Positions 17,163 to 27,382 of a DNA stretch of 64,000 nucleotides are shown here, piece after piece. The position numbers and the translations under genes were made by a program. Origin of the DNA: Roseomonas alba (GTDB taxonomy: Bacteria; Pseudomonadota; Alphaproteobacteria; Acetobacterales; Acetobacteraceae). The notes beneath the pieces were generated by a model. It was not told the origin of the DNA. It made no database searches and was given only the letters and a program-made list of their open reading frames with translations. The stretch covers positions 310,001 through 374,000 of the forward strand of contig NZ_JAHYBZ010000002.1 in assembly GCF_019430885.1 (NCBI RefSeq), read 5' to 3'. Within the stretch, counting starts at the first letter, position 1, and every line of letters begins with the position of its first letter.

Positions 17163-19385
17163 ATGCCTGACGACATCAAGGACTTCCCCGATGGCGGCGA
17201 GATGCGCGAGACGCGCCTCGCCGATGCGCTGTCCGAGCGCTACCTCGCCTATGCCCTGTCCACGATCACCGCGCGGTCGCTGCCGGATGTGCGCGACGGG
17301 CTGAAGCCCGTGCATCGCCGGCTGCTCTGGGCGATGCATCAGCTCCGGCTCGACCCCGCCTCGGGCTTCAAGAAATGCGCGCGCATCGTCGGCGACGTGA
17401 TGGGCAAGTATCACCCGCATGGCGACAGCTCGATCTACGAGGCGATGGTGCGCCTCGCGCAGGAATTCGCCGCGCGCTACCCACTGGTCGAAGGCCAGGG
17501 GAATTTCGGCAATATCGACGGCGATAACGCCGCGGCCATGCGCTACACCGAAGCGCGCATGACCGAGGTCGCGCTGGCGATGCTCGAGGGTATCGAGGAG
17601 AACGCGGTCGATTTCCGCGCCACCTATGACGGCGAGGAACGCGAGCCGATCGTCCTGCCCGCCGCCTTCCCGAACCTGCTGGCCAATGGCGCGGCGGGCA
17701 TCGCGGTGGGCATGGCGACCTCGATTCCGCCGCACAATGCGGGGGAACTCTGTGACGCCGCGCTCGCGCTGATCGAGGACCCGAACGCCGACCTGATGGC
17801 GCATATCAAGGGCCCGGACTTCCCGACCGGCGGCGTGCTGGTGGAACCGGAAGCGGCGATCCGCGACGCCTATGAGACCGGCCGCGGTGGCTTCCGCGTG
17901 CGTGCGAAATGGGAGACGGAGAAGCTCAAGAACGGCACCTGGCAGGTCGTCGTCACCGAGATCCCCTACCAGGTCCAGAAGGCCAAGCTGATCGAGCAGA
18001 TCGCGCAGTTGCTGGAGGAGAAGAAGCTCCCGCTGCTCGGCGATGTGCGCGACGAGAGCACCGATGTCGTCCGCCTGGTGCTGGAGCCGAAATCCCGCAC
18101 CGTGGACGACAAGGTGCTGATGGAGACGCTGTTCCGCGCCACGGCGCTGGAATCCCGCTTCCCGCTGAACATGAACGTGCTGGATGCCGAACGCACCCCG
18201 CGCGTGATGGGCCTGCGGGAGGTGCTGCGGTCGTGGCTCGATCACCGCCACGTCGTGCTGGTGCGGCGGACCGAGCATCGGCTCGCGGCCATCGCGCGGC
18301 GGCTCGAGATCCTCGACGGCTACCTGATCGCCTATCTGAATCTGGACGAGGTGATCCGCATCATCCGCACGGAGGACGAGCCGAAGCCGGAATTGATGAA
18401 GGCGTTCGGCCTGACGGACCTCCAGGCGGAATCCATCCTCAACATGCGCCTGCGCTCCCTGCGCAAGCTCGAGGAGATGGAGATCCGCAAGGAGCACAAG
18501 AAGCTCACCGCGGAACAGAAGAGGCTGCAGGGGCTGATGGCGTCCGAGGGCCGGCGCTGGAAGGCGATCGCCGAGGAGATCGCCGCGACGCGCGCGAAGT
18601 TCGGCGACGGCGCGCTCGGCAAGCGCCGTACCGAGACCGACCGCCAACTGCCGGCCGTGCTGGTGGACGAGACCGCCTTCGTCGAGAAGGAGAACATCAC
18701 CGTCATCCTGTCGGAGAAGGGCTGGATCCGCGCGCAGAAGGGGCACATCCCCCTCGATGGCGAGATCCGCTTCAAGGAGGGGGACGGGCTGTTCGCCGCC
18801 ATGCATGCGGAGACCACCGACCGCATCGTTATCTTCGCCACCAACGGCAAGGCCTACACCATCAAGGCCGACACCATCCCGCGCGGCCGTGGCGACGGCC
18901 AGCCGGTGCGCCTGATGATCGACCTGACGAACGAGGACGCGGTCGTCACCATGTTCGTGCATGAGGACGGCAAGCGCTTCCTCGTCGCGGCATCGGACGG
19001 CAAGGGCTTCATCGTGAAGGGCGAGGACCTGCTGGCCGAGAAGCGCACCGGCAAGCAGGTACTGAACGTCGATGGATCGACCGAGGCCGCGATCTGCACC
19101 CCGGCCGAGGGAGACAGCGTTGCGGTGATCGGCGACAATCGCAAGCTGCTGGTCTTCCCGCTGGAACAGGTGCCGGAGATGACCCGCGGCCGAGGCGTGC
19201 AGTTGCAGGCCTATCGCGATGGCGGGCTGTCCGACGCCAAGGTCTTCGCGAAGGCCGAGGGCCTGACCTGGACGCTGGGCGGGCGGACGCGGACCGAGAT
19301 GGATCTGCGGTCCTGGGCCGGCAACCGCGCGGGCGCGGGCAAGGCACCGCCGAACGGCTTCCCGCGCGCCAACCGTTTCGAGTAG
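17163..19385 (+). CDS. parC: DNA topoisomerase IV subunit A
   Basis: This 740-residue subunit cuts and religates DNA to unlink daughter chromosomes, working with ParE, which is not in this window. The N-terminal domain has [19 protein letters not shown], the quinolone-sensitive region [12 protein letters not shown] (serine 89 and glutamate 93) and the active-site tyrosine Y128 in AAMRYTEAR. The C-terminal half carries degenerate beta-pinwheel repeats and no GyrA box was seen, which favours ParC over GyrA. It closes the core cluster. Confidence 0.95.
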   Translation: MPDDIKDFPDGGEMRETRLADALSERYLAYALSTITARSLPDVRDGLKPVHRRLLWAMHQLRLDPASGFKKCARIVGDVMGKYHPHGDSSIYEAMVRLAQEFAARYPLVEGQGNFGNIDGDNAAAMRYTEARMTEVALAMLEGIEENAVDFRATYDGEEREPIVLPAAFPNLLANGAAGIAVGMATSIPPHNAGELCDAALALIEDPNADLMAHIKGPDFPTGGVLVEPEAAIRDAYETGRGGFRVRAKWETEKLKNGTWQVVVTEIPYQVQKAKLIEQIAQLLEEKKLPLLGDVRDESTDVVRLVLEPKSRTVDDKVLMETLFRATALESRFPLNMNVLDAERTPRVMGLREVLRSWLDHRHVVLVRRTEHRLAAIARRLEILDGYLIAYLNLDEVIRIIRTEDEPKPELMKAFGLTDLQAESILNMRLRSLRKLEEMEIRKEHKKLTAEQKRLQGLMASEGRRWKAIAEEIAATRAKFGDGALGKRRTETDRQLPAVLVDETAFVEKENITVILSEKGWIRAQKGHIPLDGEIRFKEGDGLFAAMHAETTDRIVIFATNGKAYTIKADTIPRGRGDGQPVRLMIDLTNEDAVVTMFVHEDGKRFLVAASDGKGFIVKGEDLLAEKRTGKQVLNVDGSTEAAICTPAEGDSVAVIGDNRKLLVFPLEQVPEMTRGRGVQLQAYRDGGLSDAKVFAKAEGLTWTLGGRTRTEMDLRSWAGNRAGAGKAPPNGFPRANRFE

Positions 19386-19453
19386 GCGCGCAAGTTCATT
19401 TGCCCCCCCGGGCGTCCCGGGCGCATGGTTTCTTCCGATAAGGGAACGAAACC

Positions 19454-20581
19454 ATGCCCGCCAAGGATCTCGTGGTCTTCTACGCCACCAACCGCCGGCG
19501 CATCTCGGATGCGTTCGACGCCATCAGCGCGGAGGTGCCGGACAACCGCCGGCTCTGGCTCGGCAAGGCGGCAGTCGAGATGCTGGGCGACCCCGACAGG
19601 ACCGAGGCCCCCCGCCACCTGCTGACGCATCCCGAGATCCCGGGCGATGACGATTTCGAGGACCCGGATACCGGCGCGGCGGCGCAGGTGCTGGATGCCT
19701 GGCTGGACGGCGCCGTGAGCCGCCAGGCCGTGGCGCTCTTCTTCGTCCACGGCTTCGCCAACAGCTTCGGCTCGGCGCTGGAACGCGCCGCACAGGTCAC
19801 CGAGTTCTACAGCCAAGCCGTGGCGCTGGCGCCCTTCGCCTTTTCCTGGCCCTCGGATGGGCGGGTGATCGATCCGCAGAAGATCGCGACCGGGGCCGAT
19901 GCGGCGATCGACCAGTACAAGGCGGACCAGACGGATGCGACGGGGGCCGGCGGCGCGCTGGCCCGGCTGTTGCGGGAAGTCCATCGCGCGCGGCTGCGCG
20001 CGAAGAAGGCCTTCGGCGCGCCGCCGCGCATGGTGCTGCTGGCGCACAGCATGGGGAATCTCGCGCTGTCCGCGGGCCTCGCGGTCATGCGCAACGGGCT
20101 GCTGACGGCGGATATGGCCGGGACCTTCGACCATGCGGTCCTCGTCGCCTCGGATGTGCCGAACACGGCGCTCGATCCGCAGGAACCGCTCAGCGAGATC
20201 GCGCATCTGGCGCGCGCGGTGACGGTGGTGATCAGCCGCGACAACACGTTGGCCATTGCCAGCCGAATCGCCAATGGCGGGTCTCGGCGGCTGGGGCATT
20301 TCGGGCCGGCGCAGCTCCGGGTGCTGCCGGCCAACGTGACGGTGGTGGACTACTTCCTCGGCCTGCAGGCGCCGCAGTCGAAGCCCGAGCTGTTCCAGGT
20401 CGGCGGCACCGAATGGGACATCGTCGAGCACCAGTACTACCGCAACGACCGCAAGGCGCGCATCGACCTCGCCCAGGTGCTGGCCGGCCTCCAGCCTTCG
20501 GGGCGCATCCCGTTGCCGCCCGGCGAGCAGGTGGACCATGAGCGGGCGCGCCACATGATCCTCCCCTTCACGGGGGTATAG
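19454..20581 (+). CDS. DUF900-type alpha/beta-hydrolase
   Basis: This 375-residue predicted esterase or lipase has the alpha/beta-hydrolase fold. The oxyanion strand is ALFFVHGFANSFGSAL near residue 93, and the nucleophile elbow is VLLAHSMGNLAL (AHSMG; consensus GxSxG with alanine first). The pairing with AFSWPSDGR is typical of DUF900 proteins. No signal peptide is visible, so it is probably cytoplasmic. It ends 38 bp before a hairpin-rich repeat and converges with the LysR gene. The substrate is unknown. Confidence 0.86.
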   Translation: MPAKDLVVFYATNRRRISDAFDAISAEVPDNRRLWLGKAAVEMLGDPDRTEAPRHLLTHPEIPGDDDFEDPDTGAAAQVLDAWLDGAVSRQAVALFFVHGFANSFGSALERAAQVTEFYSQAVALAPFAFSWPSDGRVIDPQKIATGADAAIDQYKADQTDATGAGGALARLLREVHRARLRAKKAFGAPPRMVLLAHSMGNLALSAGLAVMRNGLLTADMAGTFDHAVLVASDVPNTALDPQEPLSEIAHLARAVTVVISRDNTLAIASRIANGGSRRLGHFGPAQLRVLPANVTVVDYFLGLQAPQSKPELFQVGGTEWDIVEHQYYRNDRKARIDLAQVLAGLQPSGRIPLPPGEQVDHERARHMILPFTGV

Positions 20582-20619
20582 GACCCGATCGGCGCGCCTC
20601 ACCCCCCATAACCGGGCTT

Positions 20620-20752
20620 CATACCGCCGAGCCTTGTGGATGACCTCGTCATCGGCGAGGCGAACGGTACGGCGCGCGGGGTTGGTGGGGCGGCCGCGCG
20701 CAAGACCACAAGACTCTGATACCGAGGCAGCCGAAAGGCTGGCTCGTATCAG
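20620..20752. repeat. Convergent-junction repeat, copy 1
   Basis: This ~130-bp element is shared with 23628-23757. Matching segments include ATGACCTCGTCATCGGC, the 33-base block starting GGCGCGCGGGGTTGG, and AGCCGAAAGGCTG. It can form three hairpins: GCCTTGTGGATGAC/GTCATCGGCGAGGC, GCGCGCGG/CCGCGCGC, and GATAC...CAGCC-GAAA-GGCTG...GTATC. Its terminal TATCAG contains the stop codon of the minus-strand LysR gene. Confidence 0.85.
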
Positions 20753-21720
20753 ACGCAGTCTGGGGAAAAGCCGTGCTCGGCGCACCAACGCGCTTCGGTC
20801 TCCTCGCATTCGCGGTCGACCTCGCGCGTCAGCTCGAGGAACACCGTCTCCGCCTCGCCCAGCGGCCGGTTGCGCAGGCGCAGGATGCAGGGGTGCAGGG
20901 ACATCCAGGGCGCACGCCACGGCAGGATGGCGACCTGCCCCGCGCGCAGGGCCGTGGCGGCGATCGGCAGAGTCACCGTGCTGACGATGTCCGAATGCGC
21001 CAAGGTGGCGAGGGCTGCGGTGGGGCTTTCCTCGATGATCGCGGGGAAAGCGGGGTGGATCCAACCCTTCTCCCGGGCCTGCGTTCGGCCTTCCGCCATC
21101 GGCGCGCGCTGTGCCGTCGGGACATTGCCGATGAAGGCGATTGGATAGGCGAGGATATCGGCCAGGCCGATCTCCGGCTGGCCGAGCAGCGGATGGCCGG
21201 GCCGGACCGCGAAGAACCCGGGGTGCGGGCGCAGGCGCTCGACCTCCAGGCCGGGCTCGTCGCGCATGTTGCGCACGTCGCACAGGCCGAGCGTCGCCTC
21301 GCGTTCCATCACCATGCGCGGAACCTCGGACCAGTTCGTCGAGACGACGCGCGTCCGCACGCGCGGCTGGAGCGGGACCATGCGCGATGCCGCGACCAGG
21401 CAGGGGGTTTCGGCGAGGTAGGCTCCCGCGGCGATGGCAAGGTCGCGCACCTGGTCGCCGCGCACCTCGGCGGTACGACGATTGAGCAGCGCGACGCGCT
21501 CGACGATGTCCTCCGCCTGGTCGATGACCGTGCGTCCCAGGTCGGTGGGCACGGTGCCGCGCTTGCCGCGTTCGAAGAGCCGGCCGCGCACCCGCCTCTC
21601 CAGTGAGGCGAGCTGGCGGGTCAGCGCCGGCTGCGCGACGCCGAGGACACGCGCCGCACGCGCGAGACTGCCGTGTTCATGGATCGCCAGGACCATCCGC
21701 AGGTCGCGCAATTCGTACAT
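20749..21720 (-). CDS. LysR-type transcriptional regulator
   Basis: This 323-residue regulator has an N-terminal winged helix (MYELRDLRMVLAIHEHGSLA, then AARVLGVAQPALTRQLASLE) and a C-terminal periplasmic-binding-like effector domain. It is divergent from the second sulfatase gene with 245 bp between starts, so it probably controls that gene in response to a sulfated compound or its product. The ATG at 21720 begins the conserved helix. Its stop codon lies inside the convergent-junction repeat, so the last residues may have been changed by insertion of that repeat. Confidence 0.93.
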   Translation of the reverse strand: MYELRDLRMVLAIHEHGSLARAARVLGVAQPALTRQLASLERRVRGRLFERGKRGTVPTDLGRTVIDQAEDIVERVALLNRRTAEVRGDQVRDLAIAAGAYLAETPCLVAASRMVPLQPRVRTRVVSTNWSEVPRMVMEREATLGLCDVRNMRDEPGLEVERLRPHPGFFAVRPGHPLLGQPEIGLADILAYPIAFIGNVPTAQRAPMAEGRTQAREKGWIHPAFPAIIEESPTAALATLAHSDIVSTVTLPIAATALRAGQVAILPWRAPWMSLHPCILRLRNRPLGEAETVFLELTREVDRECEETEARWCAEHGFSPDCV

Positions 21721-21965
21721 ATGCCTCGCCCGCAAGTGAAGATTGCCAAATCAGTATAACCCGTGTCGTCCGGGCCGATGGCAACGTCCGCCGGCCTGAC
21801 GGGGGAGGCACCTGCCGGCGACAGGCCCTGAGGCCGCGCGGCCGGGACTGAGGCGTGGGGCGAACCGGCGGGCGGTCCGTCTCGCGTCACCGGTCGGCGG
21901 CGGGCCTGACGGTTTTCACTGCCCCGGCCGCGCTGGCGCCCAAGAGACGAAGGAGACCCGATCAC

Positions 21966-23597
21966 ATGACCGATGGAACACAGGGCCGCTCGCGACGCGG
22001 CATGCTGCTTGGCGGCGCGGCCGGGTTTGCCGCCGGCGCGCTGCCGGGCGGGTTCACCCTCGCCCAGGCGCAGCAGCCCGCGGCGACCACCGCGCCCGCA
22101 GCCACGCCGGCTGGCGGGCGCAGGCCGAACATCATCGTCATCTGGGGTGACGACGTCGGCATCGACAACATCAGCTACAACAGCCGCGGCCGCATGGGCT
22201 TCCGCACGCCCAACATCGACCGGATCTTCCAGGAAGGCATGACCTTCACCGACTACTACGCGGAGCAGTCCTGCACCGCGGGACGGTCGGCCTTCATCAC
22301 CGGCCAGGCGACAGTGCGGACCGGCCTGTCCAAGGTCGGCCTGCCGGGCGCCGAGGCCGGCATGAAGCCGCAGGACCCGACCATCGCGCGCATCCTGAAG
22401 GGCATGGGATACGCCACCGGGCAGTTCGGCAAGAACCATCTGGGCGACCGCGACGAGCACCTGCCCACCTTGCACGGCTTCGACGAGTTCTTCGGCAATC
22501 TCTACCACCTCAATGCCGAGGAGGAGCCGGAGAACGAGGACTATCCGCGCAGCCCGCGCTTCCGCGAACGCTTCGGCCCGCGCGGCGTGCTCCATTCCTG
22601 GGCCAATGCCGACGGCACGCAGCGGATCGAGAATACCGGGCCGCTGACGCGCCAGCGCATGCAGACGGTGGATGACGAATTCGGCGCCGCTGCGCTGGAC
22701 TTCATGGATCGCGCGCATCGCGCGGGCGCGCCGATGTTCGTCTGGTGCAACGCGACACGCATGCATTTCCGCACGCACGTGCCGCCCAACTACCGCGGCC
22801 GTTCGGGCCTCAACGAATATGCCGACGGCATGATCCAGCACGACGATTGGGTGGGCACGATCCTCAAGAAGATCGACGATCTCGGCATCGCCAACGACAC
22901 CATCGTCATCTACGGCACCGACAACGGCCCGCACTACAATTCCTGGCCCGACGCCGGCATCACGCCCTTCCGCAGCGAGAAGAACTCGAACTGGGAAGGC
23001 GCCTATCGCGTGCCCTTCGCCATTCGCTGGCCGGGCCGCATCGCGCCGGGCAGCGTGACGAACGAGATCGTCTCCAACCTCGACTGGTTCCCCACCCTGG
23101 TGGCCGCCGCCGGCGATGCCGACATCAAGGAGAAGCTGAAGGCCGGCCTCACCACCCAGGGCCACAGCTACAAGGTGCATCTGGACGGCTACAACCAGTT
23201 GCCGCTGCTGACCGGGCAGACGCAGGAAGGCCCGCGCAAGGAGTTCTACTACTTCAATGACGACGGCCAGATGGTGGCGATGCGCTACGAGCGCTGGAAG
23301 GTCGTCTTCCTGGAGAACCGCGGCGTCGGCTTCGGCGTGTGGCGCGAACCCTTCGTGCAGCTTCGCGTGCCGAAGCTGTTCGACCTGCGCATGGACCCCT
23401 ATGAGCGCGCCGATACGGCGAGCAACACCTACAATGACTGGTTCATGGACCGCGTCTACCTGATGGTGCCCGCGCAAGCGATGGCGCGGCAGTTCTACGA
23501 GACCTTCCGCGACTTCCCGCCGCGCCAGCGGCCGGACAGCTTCAACCTGGAAGGCATTCTGCGCCAGATGGAGGAAGCCGCCTCGGGCGGCGGGTGA
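21966..23597 (+). CDS. Twin-arginine-exported arylsulfatase-like enzyme, second paralogue
   Basis: This 543-residue sulfatase matches the 8211-9863 product along its whole length. Both share [33 protein letters not shown] and [17 protein letters not shown]. The Tat signal has SRRGMLLGGAAG. Cysteine 103 in CTAGR is the expected formylglycine site, and VIWGDDVG and [13 protein letters not shown] carry metal ligands. AAGGAGA lies 10-16 bases before the ATG. It is divergent from the LysR regulator, its likely controller. No formylglycine-generating enzyme is in the window, so activation must come from elsewhere. Confidence 0.93.
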   Translation: MTDGTQGRSRRGMLLGGAAGFAAGALPGGFTLAQAQQPAATTAPAATPAGGRRPNIIVIWGDDVGIDNISYNSRGRMGFRTPNIDRIFQEGMTFTDYYAEQSCTAGRSAFITGQATVRTGLSKVGLPGAEAGMKPQDPTIARILKGMGYATGQFGKNHLGDRDEHLPTLHGFDEFFGNLYHLNAEEEPENEDYPRSPRFRERFGPRGVLHSWANADGTQRIENTGPLTRQRMQTVDDEFGAAALDFMDRAHRAGAPMFVWCNATRMHFRTHVPPNYRGRSGLNEYADGMIQHDDWVGTILKKIDDLGIANDTIVIYGTDNGPHYNSWPDAGITPFRSEKNSNWEGAYRVPFAIRWPGRIAPGSVTNEIVSNLDWFPTLVAAAGDADIKEKLKAGLTTQGHSYKVHLDGYNQLPLLTGQTQEGPRKEFYYFNDDGQMVAMRYERWKVVFLENRGVGFGVWREPFVQLRVPKLFDLRMDPYERADTASNTYNDWFMDRVYLMVPAQAMARQFYETFRDFPPRQRPDSFNLEGILRQMEEAASGGG

Positions 23598-23627
23598 TGC
23601 CTGGTGGGTGACGGGCGGGCGCCGCGT

Positions 23628-23757
23628 CATACCGTCGAGCCTTGCTGATGACCTCGTCATCGGCAAGGCGAACGGTGTGGCGCGCGGGGTTGGTGGGGCG
23701 GCCGCGCGCAAATCCGAGACGCTGAACCCGGTTAGCCGAAAGGCTGACTGGTATCAG
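23628..23757. repeat. Convergent-junction repeat, copy 2
   Basis: This is the second copy of the element at 20620-20752, in the same orientation. It begins CATACCGTCGAGCC and ends TATCAG, which again supplies the stop codon of a minus-strand gene (the Bug receptor). The first stem GCCTTGCTGATGAC/GTCATCGGCAAGGC is nearly perfect. The spacer between the second and third hairpins differs from copy 1. Confidence 0.85.
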
Positions 23758-24788
23758 TCCGTCACCCGCAGCCCCAGCCTGGCGACCACCGCGTTCCAGC
23801 GCGCCGCCTCCCGCGCCTGATGTGCGGCAAAGGCGGCGGGCGTGGTGCCGAGAATCTCGCTGCCCGCGAGATCGAGCCCACCGCGCGCCGCCGGATCGGA
23901 CTCCAGCGCCGCGCGGATCACCGCGGCGACGCGTTCGGCCATCGCCCGTGGGAAGCCCGCCGGGCCGACCACGCCGGTCCAGCCGAAGAAGGCCGTGTCG
24001 GGCAGGCCGGCTTCCGCGAAGGTCGGCACGCCGGGCAGGGTGGGCAGGCGGGCCTCGCCGGTCTGCACCACGGCGACCAGGCGGCCATCCTGCAATTGCG
24101 GCAGGGCGGCGGAGGGCACGTTGAACATCGCCTGCACCCGCCCGGCGACGAGGTCGAGCGTCGCCGGCGGGAAGCCGCGATAGGCGACATGCGGCATGTC
24201 GAGCCCGAGCCGCGCCTTCAGCTCTTCCATGCCGAGATGCGTGACCGTGCCCGGGCCGATCGAGGCATAGGACACCGCCCCTGGATGCGCCTTCACATAG
24301 GCGACGAAGCCCGCCCAGTCCCGCGCGGGCAGCGCGGGATGGACGGTGAGCACGAAGGGAACGCGGGTGATCAGCGTGATGGGCGTGAAGTCGCGCGCGG
24401 GGTCGTAGGACAGGGCGGGGTTGAGTGCCCGTGCCGTGGTCGTCGGCCCGCCCAGCACGAAGCCGAGCGCATGCAGGTCATGCGCCTGGGCGACCGCGGC
24501 CGCGGCCAGGGTGCCGCCCGCGCCAGGCCGGTTCTCGACGATGAAGGGCTGGCCGAAGGCCGTGGCCAGATGGGGCGCAAGGCCACGGGCCAGCAGGTCT
24601 GCCTGGCCGCCCGGCGGCAGGCCGACGAGCAGGCGGACAGTCCTCTGCGGCCAGGGGGTCTGTGCGGCGGCGCTGCGCGCGGCAGCCAGGGCGAGCGAGG
24701 CGCCCACGACGCGCCGCCGGCGCAGATGCCCCAGGGCGAGGCGGGCCGGGCGGCGGTTCGGGCGGTGCTGCGGGATGGCAGAAGACAT
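23754..24788 (-). CDS. Bug-family tripartite tricarboxylate transporter receptor
   Basis: This 344-residue periplasmic solute receptor has a basic N-terminus and signal (RRRRVVGASLALAAARSAAAQ). The mature part has the Bug pattern: VRLLVGLPPGGQADLLARGL, FIVENRPGAGGTLAA, and a C-terminal lobe with VPTFAEAGLPDTAFFGWTGV. Such receptors bind carboxylates or other small acids, and many are orphans with no membrane subunits nearby, as here. Its stop codon is in the convergent-junction repeat. It may belong to the sulfatase-LysR locus, but no sequence proof exists. Confidence 0.9.
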   Translation of the reverse strand: MSSAIPQHRPNRRPARLALGHLRRRRVVGASLALAAARSAAAQTPWPQRTVRLLVGLPPGGQADLLARGLAPHLATAFGQPFIVENRPGAGGTLAAAAVAQAHDLHALGFVLGGPTTTARALNPALSYDPARDFTPITLITRVPFVLTVHPALPARDWAGFVAYVKAHPGAVSYASIGPGTVTHLGMEELKARLGLDMPHVAYRGFPPATLDLVAGRVQAMFNVPSAALPQLQDGRLVAVVQTGEARLPTLPGVPTFAEAGLPDTAFFGWTGVVGPAGFPRAMAERVAAVIRAALESDPAARGGLDLAGSEILGTTPAAFAAHQAREAARWNAVVARLGLRVTD

Positions 24789-24929
24789 GGGGCACTCCTT
24801 CCGGGACTCAGCGGTGATCCAGGGGTGGTGCTCCGCGCCTTGATGGTTGTTGCGCTTGCGGGGCGCGCCGAGCTTGCCCGAGCGCCGTCATTGCTGTCCA
24901 GGCCCGATGCGAGGGCGGCGGATCGAGGT

Positions 24930-24983
24930 CCAGGAGGCTTTCGCCTCCTGGCGGGGGAGTTCGAGGGGGCGGCGCCCCCTCGA
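24930..24983. repeat. Dispersed palindromic element, copy C (short form)
   Basis: Two adjacent hairpins, CCAGGAGGC/GCCTCCTGG at 24930-24951 and TCGAGGGGGC/GCCCCCTCGA at 24961-24983, end seven bases before the tyrS stop codon. They match the right-end layout of copies B and D. They probably serve as terminator for tyrS, which is read leftward into the other side of this gap. Confidence 0.65.
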
Positions 24984-24989
24984 TTGCCT

Positions 24990-26216
24990 TCAGGCGGCGC
25001 GCACCAGCACGTGCCGCTTGCGCCCGGCCGACAGCTTCGCCGCGCCGTCGGTGAGATCGGCGGCGGTGACGGTCGCCGCGGCGTCGGTGACAACCGTGTC
25101 GTTCAGCCGCAGCCCGTTCTGCGCGATCAGCCGCCGTGCCTCGCCCTTCGAGGCCGCGAGCCCCGCCTGCACGACGAGATCGACGAAGGGCGCGGGCAGA
25201 GAGGCGGTGATGGTCGGCAGCGTGTCGGCGGCCGCACCTTCCTCGAAGGCACGGCGGGCGGTCTCGGCGGCGCTGTCCGCGGCTTCCCGCCCATGCAGCA
25301 GGGCGGTCGCCTCGGTGGCGAGGATCTTCTTCGCCTCGTTCACCTCGGCCCCCTGGAGGGCGCCGAGCCGGCGGACCTCGTCCATGGGCAGTTCGGTGAA
25401 CAGGGCGAGGAAGCGGCCGACATCGGCGTCCTCGGTGTTGCGCCAGAACTGCCAGTAGTCATACGGGCTGAGCCGGTCCGGGTTCAGCCACACCGCGCCG
25501 GCCGCCGTCTTGCCCATCTTGGCTCCTGAGGCCGTGGTCAGCAGCGGCGTGGTCAACACATGGGCCTGGCCGCCTTCCATGCGGCGGATCAGCTCGGCGC
25601 CCATGACGATGTTGCCCCACTGGTCCGACCCGCCCATCTGGAGGACGGCGCCGTGGCGGCGATGCAGTTCCAGGAAGTCGTAGGACTGCAGCAGCATGTA
25701 GTTGAATTCGAGGAAGGAGAGCGAGTGCTCGCGCTCGAGGCGCAGCTTCACGCTGTCCATGGTCAGCATGCGGTTGACGCTGAAATGGCGGCCGACATCG
25801 CGCAGGAAGGGGATGTAGCGCAGATCATCCAGCCAGGCGGCGTTGTCGAGCATCAGCGCGCCGGCGTTGAAGTCCAGCAGGGCGTCGAAGGTGCGGCGGA
25901 TGCCGACCTTGTTGGCTTCGATCACCTCCTCGGTGAGGAGCTGGCGCGCCTCGTCCTTGCCGGAGGGATCGCCGACCTTGGTGGTGCCGCCGCCGATCAG
26001 CGCGATAGGCTTGCCGCCGGTCTTCTGCAGCAGGCGCAGCAGCATGGTCGGCATCAGATGGCCGACATGCAGGCTGTCCGCCGTGCAGTCATAGCCGATA
26101 TAGGCCGTGAGGCCCCCCTTCAGCAGCGCGGCATCCAGCTCGGCCTCGTCCGAGGTCTGGTGGATGTAGCCACGTTCCTTGGCAACCTTCAGGAACTCGC
26201 TCTTGGGGCCGGTCAT
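24990..26216 (-). CDS. tyrS: Tyrosyl-tRNA synthetase
   Basis: This 408-residue class I synthetase charges tRNA-Tyr. The HIGH-type motif is H50-VGH in [19 protein letters not shown] binds tyrosine, and the KMSKS-type loop is K233-MGKT. A C-terminal S4-like RNA-binding domain ([17 protein letters not shown]) is present. An ATG at 26222 is also in frame, but AGGA is better spaced for the one at 26216. It is divergent from anmK with ~60 bp between starts. The much longer frame upstream is antisense to anmK and is not real. Confidence 0.97.
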   Translation of the reverse strand: MTGPKSEFLKVAKERGYIHQTSDEAELDAALLKGGLTAYIGYDCTADSLHVGHLMPTMLLRLLQKTGGKPIALIGGGTTKVGDPSGKDEARQLLTEEVIEANKVGIRRTFDALLDFNAGALMLDNAAWLDDLRYIPFLRDVGRHFSVNRMLTMDSVKLRLEREHSLSFLEFNYMLLQSYDFLELHRRHGAVLQMGGSDQWGNIVMGAELIRRMEGGQAHVLTTPLLTTASGAKMGKTAAGAVWLNPDRLSPYDYWQFWRNTEDADVGRFLALFTELPMDEVRRLGALQGAEVNEAKKILATEATALLHGREAADSAAETARRAFEEGAAADTLPTITASLPAPFVDLVVQAGLAASKGEARRLIAQNGLRLNDTVVTDAAATVTAADLTDGAAKLSAGRKRHVLVRAA

Positions 26217-26279
26217 TGTCATATCCTGTTCACGCCGGGACTTCCGCCGGAAGGGCTGGGGGGCTAGCACGTCAGCCGC

Positions 26280-27377
26280 ATGCTGAGAACCATCGGGCTG
26301 ATGAGCGGGACCTCGCTGGACGGGGTGGACGCTGCCTATCTGGAGACGGACGGGGAGACGATCGGACGGATCGGGCCCCGGCTGACCCTTCCCTATGACC
26401 CCGCCCTGCGCCGCGCGCTGCGCGGCCTGCTGGACCGCGCCGAGAGCCTGACCGGGGAGGAGCCCGACCTGCTGGACGCCATCCGCCGCCTGACCGCCCG
26501 CCATGCCGAGGCGGTGGAGGCACTGGGTCTCGAGGCCGACCTGATCGGCTTCCACGGCCAGACGCTGCTGCACCGGCCGCCGGTGCCCGGGCGGAATTTC
26601 GAGCCCTTCACCTGGCAGGTGGGGGATGCGGTGTCGCTCGCGCGCCGCACCGGGATGACGGTGGCCTATGATTTCCGGTCCGCCGATGTCGCGGCGGGCG
26701 GGCAGGGGGCGCCGCTGGTGCCGGTGTTCCACCGGGCGCTGGCCGCGCCGCTGCCGAAGCCGCTGGCGATCCTGAACCTGGGCGGGGTGGGCAACGTGAC
26801 CTGGCTGGGGCCGGAGGGCGAGATGATGGCCTTCGACACCGGCCCGGCCAACGGTCCGCTGGACGATTGGGCGCGGCAGCATACCGGTAAGGACTACGAC
26901 GCGGCGGGCAAGCTGGCGCTGGCCGGGCAGGCGGATGGGGCGGTGTTGGGGCGGCTGATGGCGCACCCGTATCTGACCGCGCCGCCGCCGAAGTCGCTCG
27001 ACCGGCTCGATTTCGACCGCGCGCTGAAGGAGGCCGGGGCGGCCGAACTGTCGGCGGCGGACGGCGCGGCGACGCTCTGCGCCTTCTGCGCGGTCTGCGT
27101 CGCGGCCGCGGCGCGCTTGTTCCCGGAACCACCGCTGCAATGGCTGGTCGCCGGTGGCGGGCGGCGGAACCCGGCGATCATGAAGGCGCTCGCCGGGGCG
27201 CTGGAGGAGCCCGTGCGTCCAGTCGAGGTAGCCGGCTGGGATGGCGATGCGCTGGAGGCGCAGGCCTTCGGGCTGCTGGCGGCGCGGGTGGCGCGGAAGC
27301 TGCCAATCACCTTCCCCGGCACGACCGGAGCGCCGCGGCCGTTGACGGGCGGTGCGATTGTCGGTTCGCTGTTGTGA
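26280..27377 (+). CDS. anmK: Anhydro-N-acetylmuramic acid kinase
   Basis: This 365-residue cell-wall recycling enzyme opens and phosphorylates 1,6-anhydro-MurNAc. The ATP-binding opening is [19 protein letters not shown]. Further family blocks are [38 protein letters not shown] and [13 protein letters not shown]. The pairing with tyrS in divergent orientation is common in this bacterial class. It converges with the AT-rich gene; the two stop codons are only five bases apart. Confidence 0.96.
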   Translation: MLRTIGLMSGTSLDGVDAAYLETDGETIGRIGPRLTLPYDPALRRALRGLLDRAESLTGEEPDLLDAIRRLTARHAEAVEALGLEADLIGFHGQTLLHRPPVPGRNFEPFTWQVGDAVSLARRTGMTVAYDFRSADVAAGGQGAPLVPVFHRALAAPLPKPLAILNLGGVGNVTWLGPEGEMMAFDTGPANGPLDDWARQHTGKDYDAAGKLALAGQADGAVLGRLMAHPYLTAPPPKSLDRLDFDRALKEAGAAELSAADGAATLCAFCAVCVAAAARLFPEPPLQWLVAGGGRRNPAIMKALAGALEEPVRPVEVAGWDGDALEAQAFGLLAARVARKLPITFPGTTGAPRPLTGGAIVGSLL

Positions 27378-27382
27378 GACCG

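Noticed and set aside
16932..18962. A 676-codon open frame on the minus strand opposite recO/parC
   Set aside because: It is the antisense shadow of parC. The translation is His/Arg-rich and shows no family; high-GC coding DNA commonly gives such frames.
26217..27140. N-terminal extension of the tyrS frame by ~300 codons, suggesting a fusion protein
   Set aside because: The extension is antisense to anmK and unlike any protein; conserved TyrRS sequence begins at the ATG chosen.
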